From Hemibagrus wyckioides (Eukaryota > Chordata > Actinopteri > Siluriformes > Bagridae): 64,000 nt of DNA. The number at the start of each line of letters is the position of its first letter. Position 1 is the first letter of the stretch. Where the stretch lies: assembly GCF_019097595.1 (NCBI RefSeq), contig NC_080712.1, forward strand, positions 20,233,646 to 20,297,645, given 5' to 3'. Positions 49,015 through 60,863 of the stretch are shown piece after piece. The translations under genes were made by a program, and so were the position numbers. Below the pieces are notes generated by a model. That model was not told the origin of the DNA. It did not search any database and saw only the letters and a program-made list of their open reading frames with translations.

Positions 49015-49023
49015 AAAGGATAT
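49015..49023 (-). other. lrmda: U12-type AT-AC 5' splice site
   Basis: On the minus strand the nine bases directly after the last conserved codon (CAA) read ATATCCTTT, the exact consensus for the donor of AT-AC introns removed by the minor (U11/U12) spliceosome. No GT donor exists at this conserved protein boundary. Confidence 0.85.
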
Positions 49024-49150
49024 TTGGTTCTTATTGAGTGTTAGGGTATGGAGCTGCGGTAACCTGGGCAACCGGAGGTCATTTCCGAGAAGATTGTTGT
49101 CCACAATCAGCTCTTCCAGTTGGCTGAACGCTTTCAGGCCTGTCAGTGAC
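49024..49150 (-). CDS. lrmda: lrmda internal coding exon (leucine-rich repeats)
   Basis: Read on the minus strand, this 127-nt segment follows a good U2-type acceptor (pyrimidine-rich, ending tcattgcag) and encodes one split-codon base plus 42 codons. The translation runs from SLTGLKAF through LEELIVDNN to [10 protein letters not shown], two leucine-rich repeats of the LxxLxLxxN type. I recognise it from the human LRMDA protein, where LEELILDNN and LHTLTLNKN occupy the same place. LRMDA is a small leucine-rich repeat protein needed for melanocyte differentiation; loss in humans causes oculocutaneous albinism type 7. The exon starts in phase 2 (G completes a codon begun upstream) and ends in phase 0. 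It ends directly against an AT-AC type donor, with no GT at the homologous boundary. An open frame continues past the exon into the intron, but that tail has no similarity to the family. The preceding exon was not found. Confidence 0.87.
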
Positions 49151-50388
49151 CTGCAATGATAAGGCACAAGAGGAAAAATGATATGGCCCTAAATCTGGGC
49201 AGCCATTATGTGCAGAAATAAATATTTCAGCCAGTCTCTTTCACAAGCCGGAATAGTTCAGGCTTGGGCCTGTCAGTAGAGTGAATGACAAGAATTAGTG
49301 GCGCTAAGATCCCCTGGCATGGCGCGGCCTCCTTCGCACACTGGCAGTATGAGTGATGAGGGTCACTCGTGAGTAGCCAGGATTCAAAACAAAAGGGCTT
49401 CAGAAATGCAGTGTGCGGGATGAATTTGTCAATGTCTTGTGCCTTCAGGCACCCAGCTTTGCCTGACCCTAACCCTCCATTCCCAAGATAAATAACTCTG
49501 TCACAGTTCACCTTCACTCCCCCGACACAAATTTAACTTGTCATCCATCATTTTCCCAGTGCAACTATAAAACCCGCCACAAACGGAATGAGTACAACTT
49601 CCACCACTCCACCATGATGAGCCCATTCGGAGTACAAAACAACAGTTTTTTTTTTAATAGAGGGGAAGTTCGCTTGATGTTCGCTTTTTATCCAGCAGCA
49701 TGACTTCTAATCCCTTAGTGATACACAAAAACACACACAAAAACACACTCCCCAAGGACTTCGGTGTTGTATGTTTCCCTCCCCCAGCCTTGCTCTGGCA
49801 TAAACATGATGGAGGGTGGTGTTCAGGGTAATGTTGGGGCCTTCCAAAGTTCACCGTGTGGATGGGCAACAAAGCCGGGGTGTGTGTTTCTAATCCCTCA
49901 AATGGCAGAGGCTGACAACCTACAATGTTAATGTGTCCACCTTCAGTTAACTGACATTTAGCTCTGTCAGCTCACCTTGGAAAAAGAACAACTCAATAGC
50001 AATAGAGATGCCAGCTTTCATTCCTTTTCAACTAAAAGACATGCGGTAATCAAATGAAGCTTCAATGACAGGATGGCATGGTTTGCATTTTTATCTGGTG
50101 CTTTTTAAATCCTGAATAGAAGGAAGAAATCTAGGGGCAATATCACTTGGGCAAATGGGAGAGGAGTAAAGGTCGGCTTATTTATGCAAATCCTGCCTTT
50201 AGGGAAAAGGCAGTGTCATTGGTGAACAAATCTATCCACACTCTGGCTATGATTAGACATTTTGAAGCTTTCTTCATCAGTTATGTCAATGCAGCGCATC
50301 GCTGCTGAGGATCAGTAAGTAACTAATAAAGAGACAAAGGGAGGAAAAGCATTTAAAAGGCAATCTCTCTACACATTATTACAGCACT

Positions 50389-50402
50389 GTGTGTGTGTGT
50401 GT
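50389..50402. repeat. (GT)7 microsatellite
   Basis: Short GT tract. Confidence 0.9.
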
Positions 50403-51050
50403 GCACAAGTGTATCTCACTCTATATGTGCAGTACAATGGCTCTTATTTGCCAGGTCAGTAAATGAAATCTGGGCTCAGGCTCATCTCCACCTGTCTGCC
50501 TTGGCTAGTCCACGGCATGTGTAATGTTATTAGCTGCTTGGTTAAGAGGCGTGTGTGTGGCATGGGGGGTGCTGCTTATTAATTGTTGTTTTCATGTCAC
50601 CACTGCTGTGTGCACTCTGTGATTTAATCAGTTAAATTCACAGCCAAGGGAGAGACTGAATCACATTCACAACAACATGGGGGGATTGAGCTGTAATAGC
50701 CTCAGGCCTCTAAGCACTCAGAGCACATTTCACCTAAACATTCAAGGCTCTTTCCACCATCATAATCCATAATCCATTAATCCATCTGTAAAGTATAAAC
50801 TGAGTAAACTTTTCAAAAATGTGTACAGTTAATTGGGCACACAGCTTCTTTGTTTTGAACTATGCTAATGGTGCAAAGATGAATTTGGATTTCTCTGGAG
50901 ATGTGATACAAACATGTGAGCACACACACACACGCCTGTACGAGTTGCAACCTTTCTGATTTGTACATATCTCCCACGGGGAAAGAGGCTTGCACATTTT
51001 CACCATCATCTTCAGTCCCAATAAAATCACACTTGCTTTGTCTGATTGGA

Positions 51051-51053
<3 letters not shown>

Positions 51054-51084
<31 letters not shown>
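51054..51084. repeat. (GA)15 microsatellite
   Basis: Uninterrupted GA tract. Confidence 0.95.
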
Positions 51085-51085
<1 letters not shown>

Positions 51086-52730
51086 ACACTTATAATACTT
51101 ATTATAATTATAATGCTAATTCATCTTGTAAGGGTACAAGTTTGAATGTTCAGTGTTTTCACTTGCACTGATTCCTGTATAAAATCCTTTCTAATATAAA
51201 GTGTTCGGTTTCACACAAGCAGTAATGTAACCACTTCACAGCAGAACTCAGGATACAGACAGATTACAGTAGTATATATCCTGCAAATATACACATATAT
51301 GGACTTCATTCAGGGTTGTATATGTACACAAGTCTATTCTAACAGTTACAGGATATTAGGACTAACTCAGGTGTAACATGGCTCGAGTGATTACTGTAAG
51401 CTGGAGAGTTCTTGCGTAGTTAGCATGTAGGGACTGCAAAATTACACAATGGTATTCCGTCTCATTCTAGAGCAGCATTCTGCAACACAATTATGATACA
51501 GAAATTATATTCTGACTTCAATAGCAACAATTGCAACCCTGCTACTTCATGCAATCACCTGATCAGCCTCTATTATTTAACTGATCAGTTCTGCTCAACC
51601 TGTACCCCTGTAGCCCGTATAGATTCCTTGCTTATAGGAGTGAAAACTGACGTTGCTTTTCAGCTTAGCACAGTAATAAAGAATTATTATTTAAGTTAAC
51701 ATAACAGTCCTTCATTTTTAGCTCAAAACAGCCTTTTAATTCTCCTCTGATCTCTTAAGCTATTTTTTGTTTTTCTGCAGTTTCTGAAATTGTACAACCA
51801 TGTCATGTCACTGAAAGCAAATTTTTCCCCATTCTGATGTTTGATGTGAAAATTAACTGAAGCTCATGACCTGTATCTGCATGATTTTATGCCTTGCCAT
51901 ATCATCATCAATCATCACCAAACACCTGCTGCCACATGATAGCTAATAAATGATACCTAATAAAACGGACGGTGTGTGTGTGAAAGTCAGCAAAGTTGTG
52001 TGCTTTCTCAAGTGAAGGCTTATGTTGATACAGATGTGTCTCTTATTTCCTCAGTAGTGATGGTGTACCTATAAAGATATTAGAGACACCTCAAATAATG
52101 TCAGACAAGCTATAAACTTATTTTCCATAATAATATTTATTATTAATAAAATATAATATAGTATAATATAAAATATAAATACTATTTTTAATATTGCTTC
52201 TATTTATACTACTATTAATCGCATTTTACATTTTAACAGTGACTACCTATTCTACCAGTTTTATATTTAGGGCACAGTGTGGACTTGATGCCAATACACA
52301 TGCTTTGAAAGCTAATTCTGTTATTTAAATTGGAATGGTCTTTCTTGTTAAAGGAAAAGCAAGTATATATACACACACTTAAACTTTCCATTGCCATGTG
52401 GTCATGGTGCATTTAGCTCTACTGGTCCTTTAAAACTTTTGACATGCAAAGTTTCTTTTTAAAGGCAGGGCCTGTTAAACAAATTACTATGCTGCCTGTC
52501 CTCAAAGGAAGCCAAATAACAGGACATGAGCACAGACAATGACACAGAGATGGCCTGACAGAGATGGATGGATCGATAGAGAAATACTAATGCAGACACG
52601 CTGATTGATAAACTGCTACTGACAAGAGGGGGGGGAACACTCTGTGATTATTGGTTGAAATGTCAGTCACTGCAACCATTAGTCTGTGGGTATCTCAGTT
52701 CACATGTCCACCCAGGCTAGAGGGGGAGGA

Positions 52731-53020
<290 letters not shown>

Positions 53021-56000
53021 GAGGAAGACGGGGGGGGGGTATTGTATTACCCAGAACTACACCTGCTGAACCTTTAACAATGAACATTAGCAAACAATGC
53101 TAAGCACGAACAGTCCACTCCCACACAGACGCTTGTAAAGAAAGCTGATAGTCAGAGATCATTCAGACACTTACATTTTTTTTTCATTCCATTTCCACAT
53201 TGATCCTCTTCAGTGGAAGACTCCTTTTTATGATATCTCTGCCTTTGATATTTCCCTTTGCTAGGGCCATTAATTCCCTTGTTTATGCTCTACTTTTAAA
53301 GGGCCTTTCTCTTTCTCTCCCAGCAGCTATTTAAGTCCCTCGTGTGTTTGCCCTGACAGTGCTGCTGTGCTGATCCTTTGATTATCAGTCTTCTTCACAT
53401 CCACATCACTCCACTAAGCTATTTCATGTGTCTCAAGCCCCATGTGGAGGCACATGTCTCAACACTCTCGTGTCTATAGCATACTCAGCAGCATACTCAA
53501 TGCTGAGTTTTAAAGAACTGGAAGTTGCACTTCTCAAACACACATGTATGTGTACTGGTTTGAGTGGGAAAGTAAACTTTGGAACAGTAACAAGCTTTCT
53601 GGTCAGTGCACTCAAAAACATCATACCTTTAGTGTTTTTAACAGTTTTGTTCTCAACAGATTTGTTGATGGACTATGGGAGTGTGGGACTATGTGATTGG
53701 TAGATTCAACTGTCAGTCAAATGCCTCTGAAAGTAGGCAGGTCTTGACCACACTTATTGATGATAGGTTTGAAGACTGTCTGGTCTAGCTCAGTTTTGCC
53801 ACACATACAAACATGCTTAATTAAACTTGGGGTTTCTTTAACCTACTTGTTTTGTTCCATCCCAAATATTTGTGAAAGTTGTCTGACTGCATGTAAGAAT
53901 ATGTGCACAGGGTTTTGTTTTTAACCAAATGCTCCCTCCAAGGTGGAAAAAGTAATGCTTTTATTCCAAGAAGGCACCTGATCCTCAGGAATGACAGCCA
54001 AATTGACACACTGTTAAGAGGGCAAAAGATAAATGTTTGATGAATTGGCCAATACAGTTAGAGTGATGGGCTTCATATGTGCATAATGGACTAGCTGGCA
54101 GTTCAGATTGCCTGCCAAGATAAGCAACCATAATGAATGGGAGATGAGTGTGGAGCTGTAAAAAGAGGAGTGCCTTTAATAAACTTGTTATAAACGCGGA
54201 CATGACAAGATGGCAGATGGCAGACACTACTGAAATATCTCACACTGCACCACCCAGAAAAAGTTATAAAATTTTATCGAGATAAAACACACAGGCTGAT
54301 GTACTGGTGAATTGTATATAATACAAAAAAAATACTTGCATCAAAGAATAAATAAGGTTAAACATACTATATTCTGTCAATAAGCTTCAAATTCACTTTA
54401 CATAAAGTTCTAACTGGCTGTCCACTGTCATACTGCATGCAGTCATGATTTTAGTCTCCAAAATCCTGATGGTCCTGGATGCTGCAGTGCTATAAATCTT
54501 AGGAGCAGCAGTATTAGCCCATTATGTGGCTTAATCTCTCAGTTGCCCTGCAGGCTGACTCCTGATCTGTCAGCAACCCTCAGGTAGCACAATTTACAGA
54601 TCACGCAGGTAAAGAAATCAAAATGAGACATATGACAGTTCACATTTGTTACAAACTCACAGACTAGCAGCCCTGCTGTGTAGAGATGTGTCCCACATGT
54701 TTGGTGTCTTTCCTGAAATTTGTATCATGTTGTTTTCTACTAATAATAGTGTGTATACTTCATTTACTATTGCCCATTGTAGAATTCCATATATTTAATC
54801 AATGATATCGTGGCACAGTACTTAAGAGATGCACCTTTAAGAACAAGGCTAGGTTTAGTGCTATAGGAATGTACTGGTCAGGCTCATGGGGCCAATGTCG
54901 GAGTTGATGACTGAAGTCCAAAGGTTACATCAATATTTATGTAGGGAAAGTTCAGAATCTGGTTATGCCCACATATTAGTCACTATTCTTCTAAAACTAT
55001 TCTAAAAAAAATAAAATTAATATGTCCCATGGTGTCCAGTTCTCAGTTAGGACGAGGTCAGCATATGGGTCCGAACTGGTTTTGGTTGGGTTAGGTGTGG
55101 GGTCTAAGATTGTGGTTGAAACTGCAGGTGAATTATAGACTGCCTTTCAAGATTCACAGCTCATGGTGCAAGGAGGTTAATATTCTCACATGTCATTAGG
55201 TCCACTGGCTCCTCTGATGGCTCATTGAATCAGGCAGCAAATGATTTCCTCATGCAGCAGAGGACAGCACACTTCAAAGAGAGAGTGGGCTGAGGTCAGA
55301 GCCGCTCTCTGCTGTGATTAATGGCCGGGGATCAGCCGAGGTTGGCCGTAAGGTAGGAATGTGACGGAGGCTTTTGACAGGCTTGACTTTTTAAGCCGGG
55401 TTTGACCTCTGGCCTCAGCAAACTTTGTTTCCAACACAGGGGCTGACTGACCTGATGGGCCTCGTCAGGGACACACAGAACCTTGAAAGCACAACTGTCT
55501 GACTAATCACTGGCATTACTGAACACAGGAATTGTCTGTCTAATCATTAGAGTTACTGAAATCAGAAGTTGACGGTTTGAAGCTCTAAAAGACAATGCCA
55601 ACCCAGCAAAGACAAACAGAGAAAATCACAGGGAAGGTAGAAATTGTATATTAAACGTGTTGTTGTCCTGGCACTATATGCACACTAACTCTCAGGTAAA
55701 CATGACACGAAGATGTTCCAAAGGAAAACTGTCTGGTAGTTTGTATGTATTGCACTACAGCAAGTAAAGAAACATTGCACACAATTCCTTTTCATGCTGC
55801 ATGGCTTCTGTGGGCCTGCTGCAACCCAGTTTCTTTAAAACGACACCACTGACTGATTATACCTCTGCGCACAAAACAAATGCACTTTCCCTCTTGTACC
55901 ACCACATTGAAAATCAATCCTATTCTTTACAGATGCTATTGCAGGCATCCTGTCATTGTTTATCTCTGAGGCAAATGTATCTTAAGGCACATTTGCCAAA

Positions 56001-56499
56001 AGATTAATGAATTGCAAGAAGACTAATGACAAAAGTCAATACTGCAAAACGGACAAAATATTCGAATAATAATATCTGGCTGAACATGGATTCTGCTCTT
56101 ACGTGAACGGGGAAAAAAAATCAATGTAAAGATATCCCAGAACCTCAAATGAATCCTGGCCTCTTGACAATATCTGGAAGTGAGTTGGTTGAACTCTTAC
56201 ATTGTGGTTCTGTATTCTTGAGCATCTATCTAACAGCAAATAATCACTACCTGGCTGTCACGTTGTGGCAAATGATCGATGACACTTGATGGATGAGCCA
56301 TGCCCATGTTTTGCATTAGTCTCATCATTCCTCACAGCCACATGAGACAAGCGTGATGCTCTTGTCCTGTGCCACACAATGTCTGCACAAAAAAACCTTC
56401 AGTTGAGGCTATCAAAGCTAGAAATAAGAGGTTTCGAGAAAGTGGGAAATAAATCCACATGCCTGTGCTTTTCCTTCGGTCACTGAGAAAGGAAATAAT

Positions 56500-57360
56500 A
56501 ATTTTTCAATATTAGAGGGAAATTAAATCATCTGATGATCTAATTGGGAGTAGACGTGGGGCTTGAGCACAGCAGAGAGGATTATTGTCTACCACCTGCG
56601 CTGTCACTCTCTGGGGCCCCATTACAAGGTCCTTATTAGTTTTTACTCGGCAGATTAAAATGCGAGCACCGCAATCTTTGATCTCTCACTTGCTGACACA
56701 AATCCTTTCAAGCCCCAACATTTTCTGCTGGGTAATTAGTGCTAATTAAAAGGTTTCAAGCAGTCAGTGAGAGCGGCTCTTCCCTCGTCCAAATTGCCAT
56801 CAAGTTATCGCCGCCTTACCCGATCTGCATGTAATCCACACTGGCCCAGTTTTAGCGATTATCAGAGAAAGTGCACAAACAACAACACCGGCTACTCCCA
56901 TTAATGCTGGCATAATTACAAATATTAATAGATATATAAATAACAAAAATAACTACCGAGATACCGCATAAAAGATTTGGGATTTGAAATCTGTAAGTAC
57001 CCATAATTAAATCTGGATCTAATTAAATATGGATTGGTTTGATTTAATTGCAGCGCTCTCCACATTGCCCCTTAAATATATGAGGCATATCCACCCCAAT
57101 CTTTCATCAGCTTGTTATTATGTTATAATTAGCTGTCATTCCAATATATTATTATGCTGGCGCTAAAGTGTCAGGTACGAAGACATCTTCCTTTGACATG
57201 CAAGGGGAAAAAAAAATATCATTACACAGTGTTTCAGAACGATAATTACATAATCTTTGCCGAGGAACAACTTCGTGTGACAATTAGACACACATCCAAA
57301 CCAGTTAAACACACCTCACATCCCATGAGATTCCATGGAACAGACCCTTTTGTCTAAAAC
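56500..57360. promoter_or_regulatory. candidate conserved non-coding element cluster
   Basis: About 860 bp without simple repeats, packed with homeodomain-type cores: GGTAATTAGTGCTAATTAAAA (two cores near 56732-56751), CATAATTAAATC (57001), TCTAATTAAATATGG (57016) and TATAATTAGCTG (57123). Intervening sequence is complex and there is no recognisable open frame. This is the most enhancer-like stretch in the window by eye. Confidence 0.4.
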
Positions 57361-58631
57361 CGATCAAGCTCCATAGTGTTGAGGATAAAAGGATCGAAAG
57401 AGTGTGATGTTGCAATATCTATCACCATTTTTCATATGTGGAATTAAACATGATTAAATTCCAGAGTCGGTGTAACTGATCTTGTAGTCATCAAGCGAGA
57501 AAGCACTAACTATTGAGAATAGTTTCTGTGAATTCAACCTAGCATTTTGAAGAAAAGATGTGACTTTGTGATGATAATAACAGCTTATGCCTAGTCATCC
57601 TTAAAGTAGAGCTATTCCTGCATTCCACACATATTAAAGGGGATGTTAAGATTTCTTTGCTGTTCACTTGTTTGAAGATGCCCTCTATGGCACACTGACA
57701 TGACATTTTAAAAAGAGACATGTGATGGCTGCTCTGTGCAGCATTAACTGACTTAACTTGATGGAAGAGGAGGTGCGCTCCCTTTCTCTCTCTCTCTCAC
57801 CCTACCCCCCACCCCCACCCCCACCCCTCTCTCTGCTCCATTACCTTGGAAAAGCAGGACTCATTAGAGGAGGCAAGTCAAGTCAAATCTCAGTGTAATT
57901 CTATAGAGGTGAACTGCTGTCAACATCATTAACCATCATTTCCCCAACTCACTTCATGACTTATGAAGTGTTCTTTATTGTGTAATGATCCAAATCTCTT
58001 ACAAAATCGTCCTCTTCAAAGGCCCCCTGAGATGTACCACCCATGCAGCACAACGCCGTGTCAGAGGCAAAGATCAAATAGAGATCAGTAATTAAAGATT
58101 TTCCTTTCTTTTACACTCCTCTAATGTTTACTTTCTTTTCTTAGGCGATGCCAATGTAGCTACAGCACACAAATCCTATAGAACAAAGACCTGGTAGTCA
58201 TTTATTCCTACGCAGTAATGTATTTGAAGTGTGCTTTATTAGTACATTAAAAAAAATACCCATACATATTTCAGGTAATCTTACAGAGCCAAACCCAAAC
58301 ATATGCACACTTTAAACATCCATCTCACAAGTGTTCGGTTAAGTAGATTAACATTTAACAAGATTAACAAGTATATAGGGCTTCACATGCATAAAGTGGG
58401 ACATTAATACTAAAATGGCACAAATCAATATTCAGACCCTAAAATTAGCTATGCTAATTAAGCTAATTGCAATTAGTAATTAAATGCTGTTAGACAGCTG
58501 CAAGAACGGATAGGACATAGGTGTGTCTCAGTAATCTGTTATTTCACTAACTTGAAGACCATCACCTCTAACAAAAAAACAAAAACAAACATGTGAACAA
58601 AAACAAACAAACAAACGAATGAACAAATAAG

Positions 58632-58662
<31 letters not shown>

Positions 58663-58664
58663 AA
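58632..58664. repeat. (AAAT)8 array
   Basis: AAAT units preceded by imperfect AAAC units from about 58570. Confidence 0.95.
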
Positions 58665-60229
58665 TCAGGGATAGAAAATGTAGACTTAAGATAAATGCAC
58701 AAGAAATTTTAAAAGGAGATAATATAATGATATATTAAGGAAAAATGGCAAGCATTCAATTAAACATCTAATCAGAGTCTAATATACTGCCAAATCTGTC
58801 TATTACAGCATCATTATAATTTTTATATTAACCATTGCATATTTGGTTTAATAAAGCTTCCACACTCATTATTCAGCAACTTAGAAAATAGCACTCCAGC
58901 CAGCACATCCTATTACTTTGCATGTAATTAATTTTATATCATGGTACATCAGTTACTCGTGTGCATAACGTAATGAAGCTATGAGCTACTAAATCGAGGT
59001 CATGAAATTGTAATCTGTGTATGGCACAAAGTATACAATAATTTTTTTTTAAACACACTTTTAACTTTTGATTTGTCAAAGTAATAAAATAAAGCTAATA
59101 ATAATGTTTTCCTGCAAAGGTAACGTGGCTAAGGTTAGAAGGATAAGATGACCAAACACTCATCTATTATGCTTATGGATCACATTAATTTAATTTATAA
59201 CTTCAAACTCCAAACTCCAAACAAAATTGTCTGAAGATGCTGATTCATCAGATGTCCTCTATGAGAAAATACTATTGATTGATGAATAGTGGACTTAATG
59301 TGCACTGGACTTAATACTGCTCCTCAGTCGAGCTGTCCAAGTCGTCCAAGTCCAAATTCAGAATCATGCAGATTTGAGACTCGCCTCTGTAAAAGTTAAT
59401 ATGTGGTACTAACACCAGTCTATCTCCTAAATAGTGCTGAAGCCCATAATTACGCCTGAAGCCAGAATACCCATGTGCACAATTTCAGTATTACTTATTT
59501 AATTTTCAGTCCCTTCAGGATTTTACAATTTAGCGATCAGGGAAATTAATAGAAAAACTCCACAATGTTTGTAGGAGCTTGCAATTTTTCAAAATTATAG
59601 CAAATTTTCTGCAGATTTGGGTCAAGACCTGTCATGTGACATCATCACAATATGCAATCATCTGAAGCCCACTTTGATTAATGTGTGTCTAACCTCTATC
59701 AGAGAAAGTAAATACATAAGTGTCTTCACTGCTAGGAGTTTAAAAGAAGAAACCTGTGCTTGCAATTTCACCAATTCGGCGCCTGATTAAATTCCCAATA
59801 TCTACATCTAACTCCACACTGAATATGTCAATAAGCAAGCAATAATAAAGGCAAATCACTGACACTTCTCTTCCATAAAATGTAAGTGCTTACTGAATCC
59901 TTATCCTCATGATGTACTTTCTTGTACTGATGCTTTCTCTTACTTTCAGTGTTATTGTAGACTTCATTTATGTTTTCCTTTGGATACTAATATTTGAATA
60001 CTAAGGCTATAACAGTCCACAAAGTGTAGTAAGCAGTACATATGTGCCCTATAAGTATAGTATCATACATAACAGTACTCTAACACTAGCAACACTGGCA
60101 ATGATCCTGCTTGAGCTTACACAACTCTTAAACTGAGCCAGGGGAGGTACTTCATAAGAACAGGAACATTCCAGCATGAGGCTGTTATTCAGATTAATAA
60201 TTGTTATTTTTGGTATTCACATAGCTGTT

Positions 60230-60262
60230 TGTGTGTGTGTTTGTGTGTGTGTGTTTGTGTGT
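60230..60262. repeat. (GT)n microsatellite
   Basis: GT units with two TT interruptions. Confidence 0.93.
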
Positions 60263-60524
60263 ACAAGAGAGTACAAGAGAGTCTGGAAAAGCCCTGAAGT
60301 ATTGTGTGTATAGTGTGTAGTCTCCTGGCGTATGTGAATGCTGAGACAGGGAGAGTAAAGCCAGAGCAAAACAGATGAATAAGCAACATCAATTACAGGC
60401 AAGCTTGACCTGTAAGCCCCCACACCATGGCCAGTGCCTCACACCCAGGGGTGGCAGATTGAAGCTGACATGCCTGGCGAGAAAACAGTGGGGCCTCACA
60501 AGGCCTCCCACTTGTGAGTATGTT

Positions 60525-60549
60525 GAGAGAGACAGAGAGAGAGAGAGAC

Positions 60550-60588
<39 letters not shown>
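60525..60588. repeat. (GA)n microsatellite
   Basis: GA units with several GACA interruptions. The arginine-glutamate open frame here is a shadow. Confidence 0.95.
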
Positions 60589-60592
<4 letters not shown>

Positions 60593-60806
60593 CAGAGGCA
60601 GAGAACAGTGGGAGCTATGAATGAAAAATCAAGCATAATAGGTCCCGCTTTAGTTTAAAGTGAAACAAAATGGCTCAATTTGAGCACTTAGCCTGTCGAA
60701 AATTGGCTGTGCTGAGATAGAAGAGGAACATGCGAGGGGACAAGTGAATCAGCCCTCTGATAAGCGCACTATAAAGGAAACAAAGCCGGATGTCCAACAG
60801 GCTTAC

Positions 60807-60863
60807 CAGTGAACTTGGGCCGGGTTGGGTTCCCCTCAATGCCCACATCAGTCTCCGCTTGCC
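60807..60863 (-). CDS. weak candidate 57-nt exon
   Basis: Minus-strand GC-rich segment between an acceptor (aggctttttacag) and a good donor (CTG followed by GTAAGC). Its length is a multiple of three and two of three frames are open. It lies on the lrmda strand upstream of the recognised exons, but neither translation resembles a leucine-rich repeat and its phase does not fit the exon at 49150. Not recognised. Confidence 0.15.

Larger units (their letters stand above)
47800..49023 (-). other. lrmda: lrmda minor-class (AT-AC) intron, 1224 nt
   Basis: Intron between the two leucine-rich repeat exons. It contains no further recognisable exon or mobile element. At 48243-48265 it carries a 23-bp sequence repeated exactly about 3 kb away at 51230-51252. 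Confidence 0.8.

Noticed and set aside
48952..49167. Open frame taken as a complete 71-residue protein
   Set aside because: Contains the lrmda exon 49024-49150; both ends are intron read-through.
57841..57890. Minus-strand LDL-like residues before a GTAATG donor, considered as the missing upstream lrmda exon
   Set aside because: No leucine-rich repeat pattern follows and the donor context is weak; considered chance.
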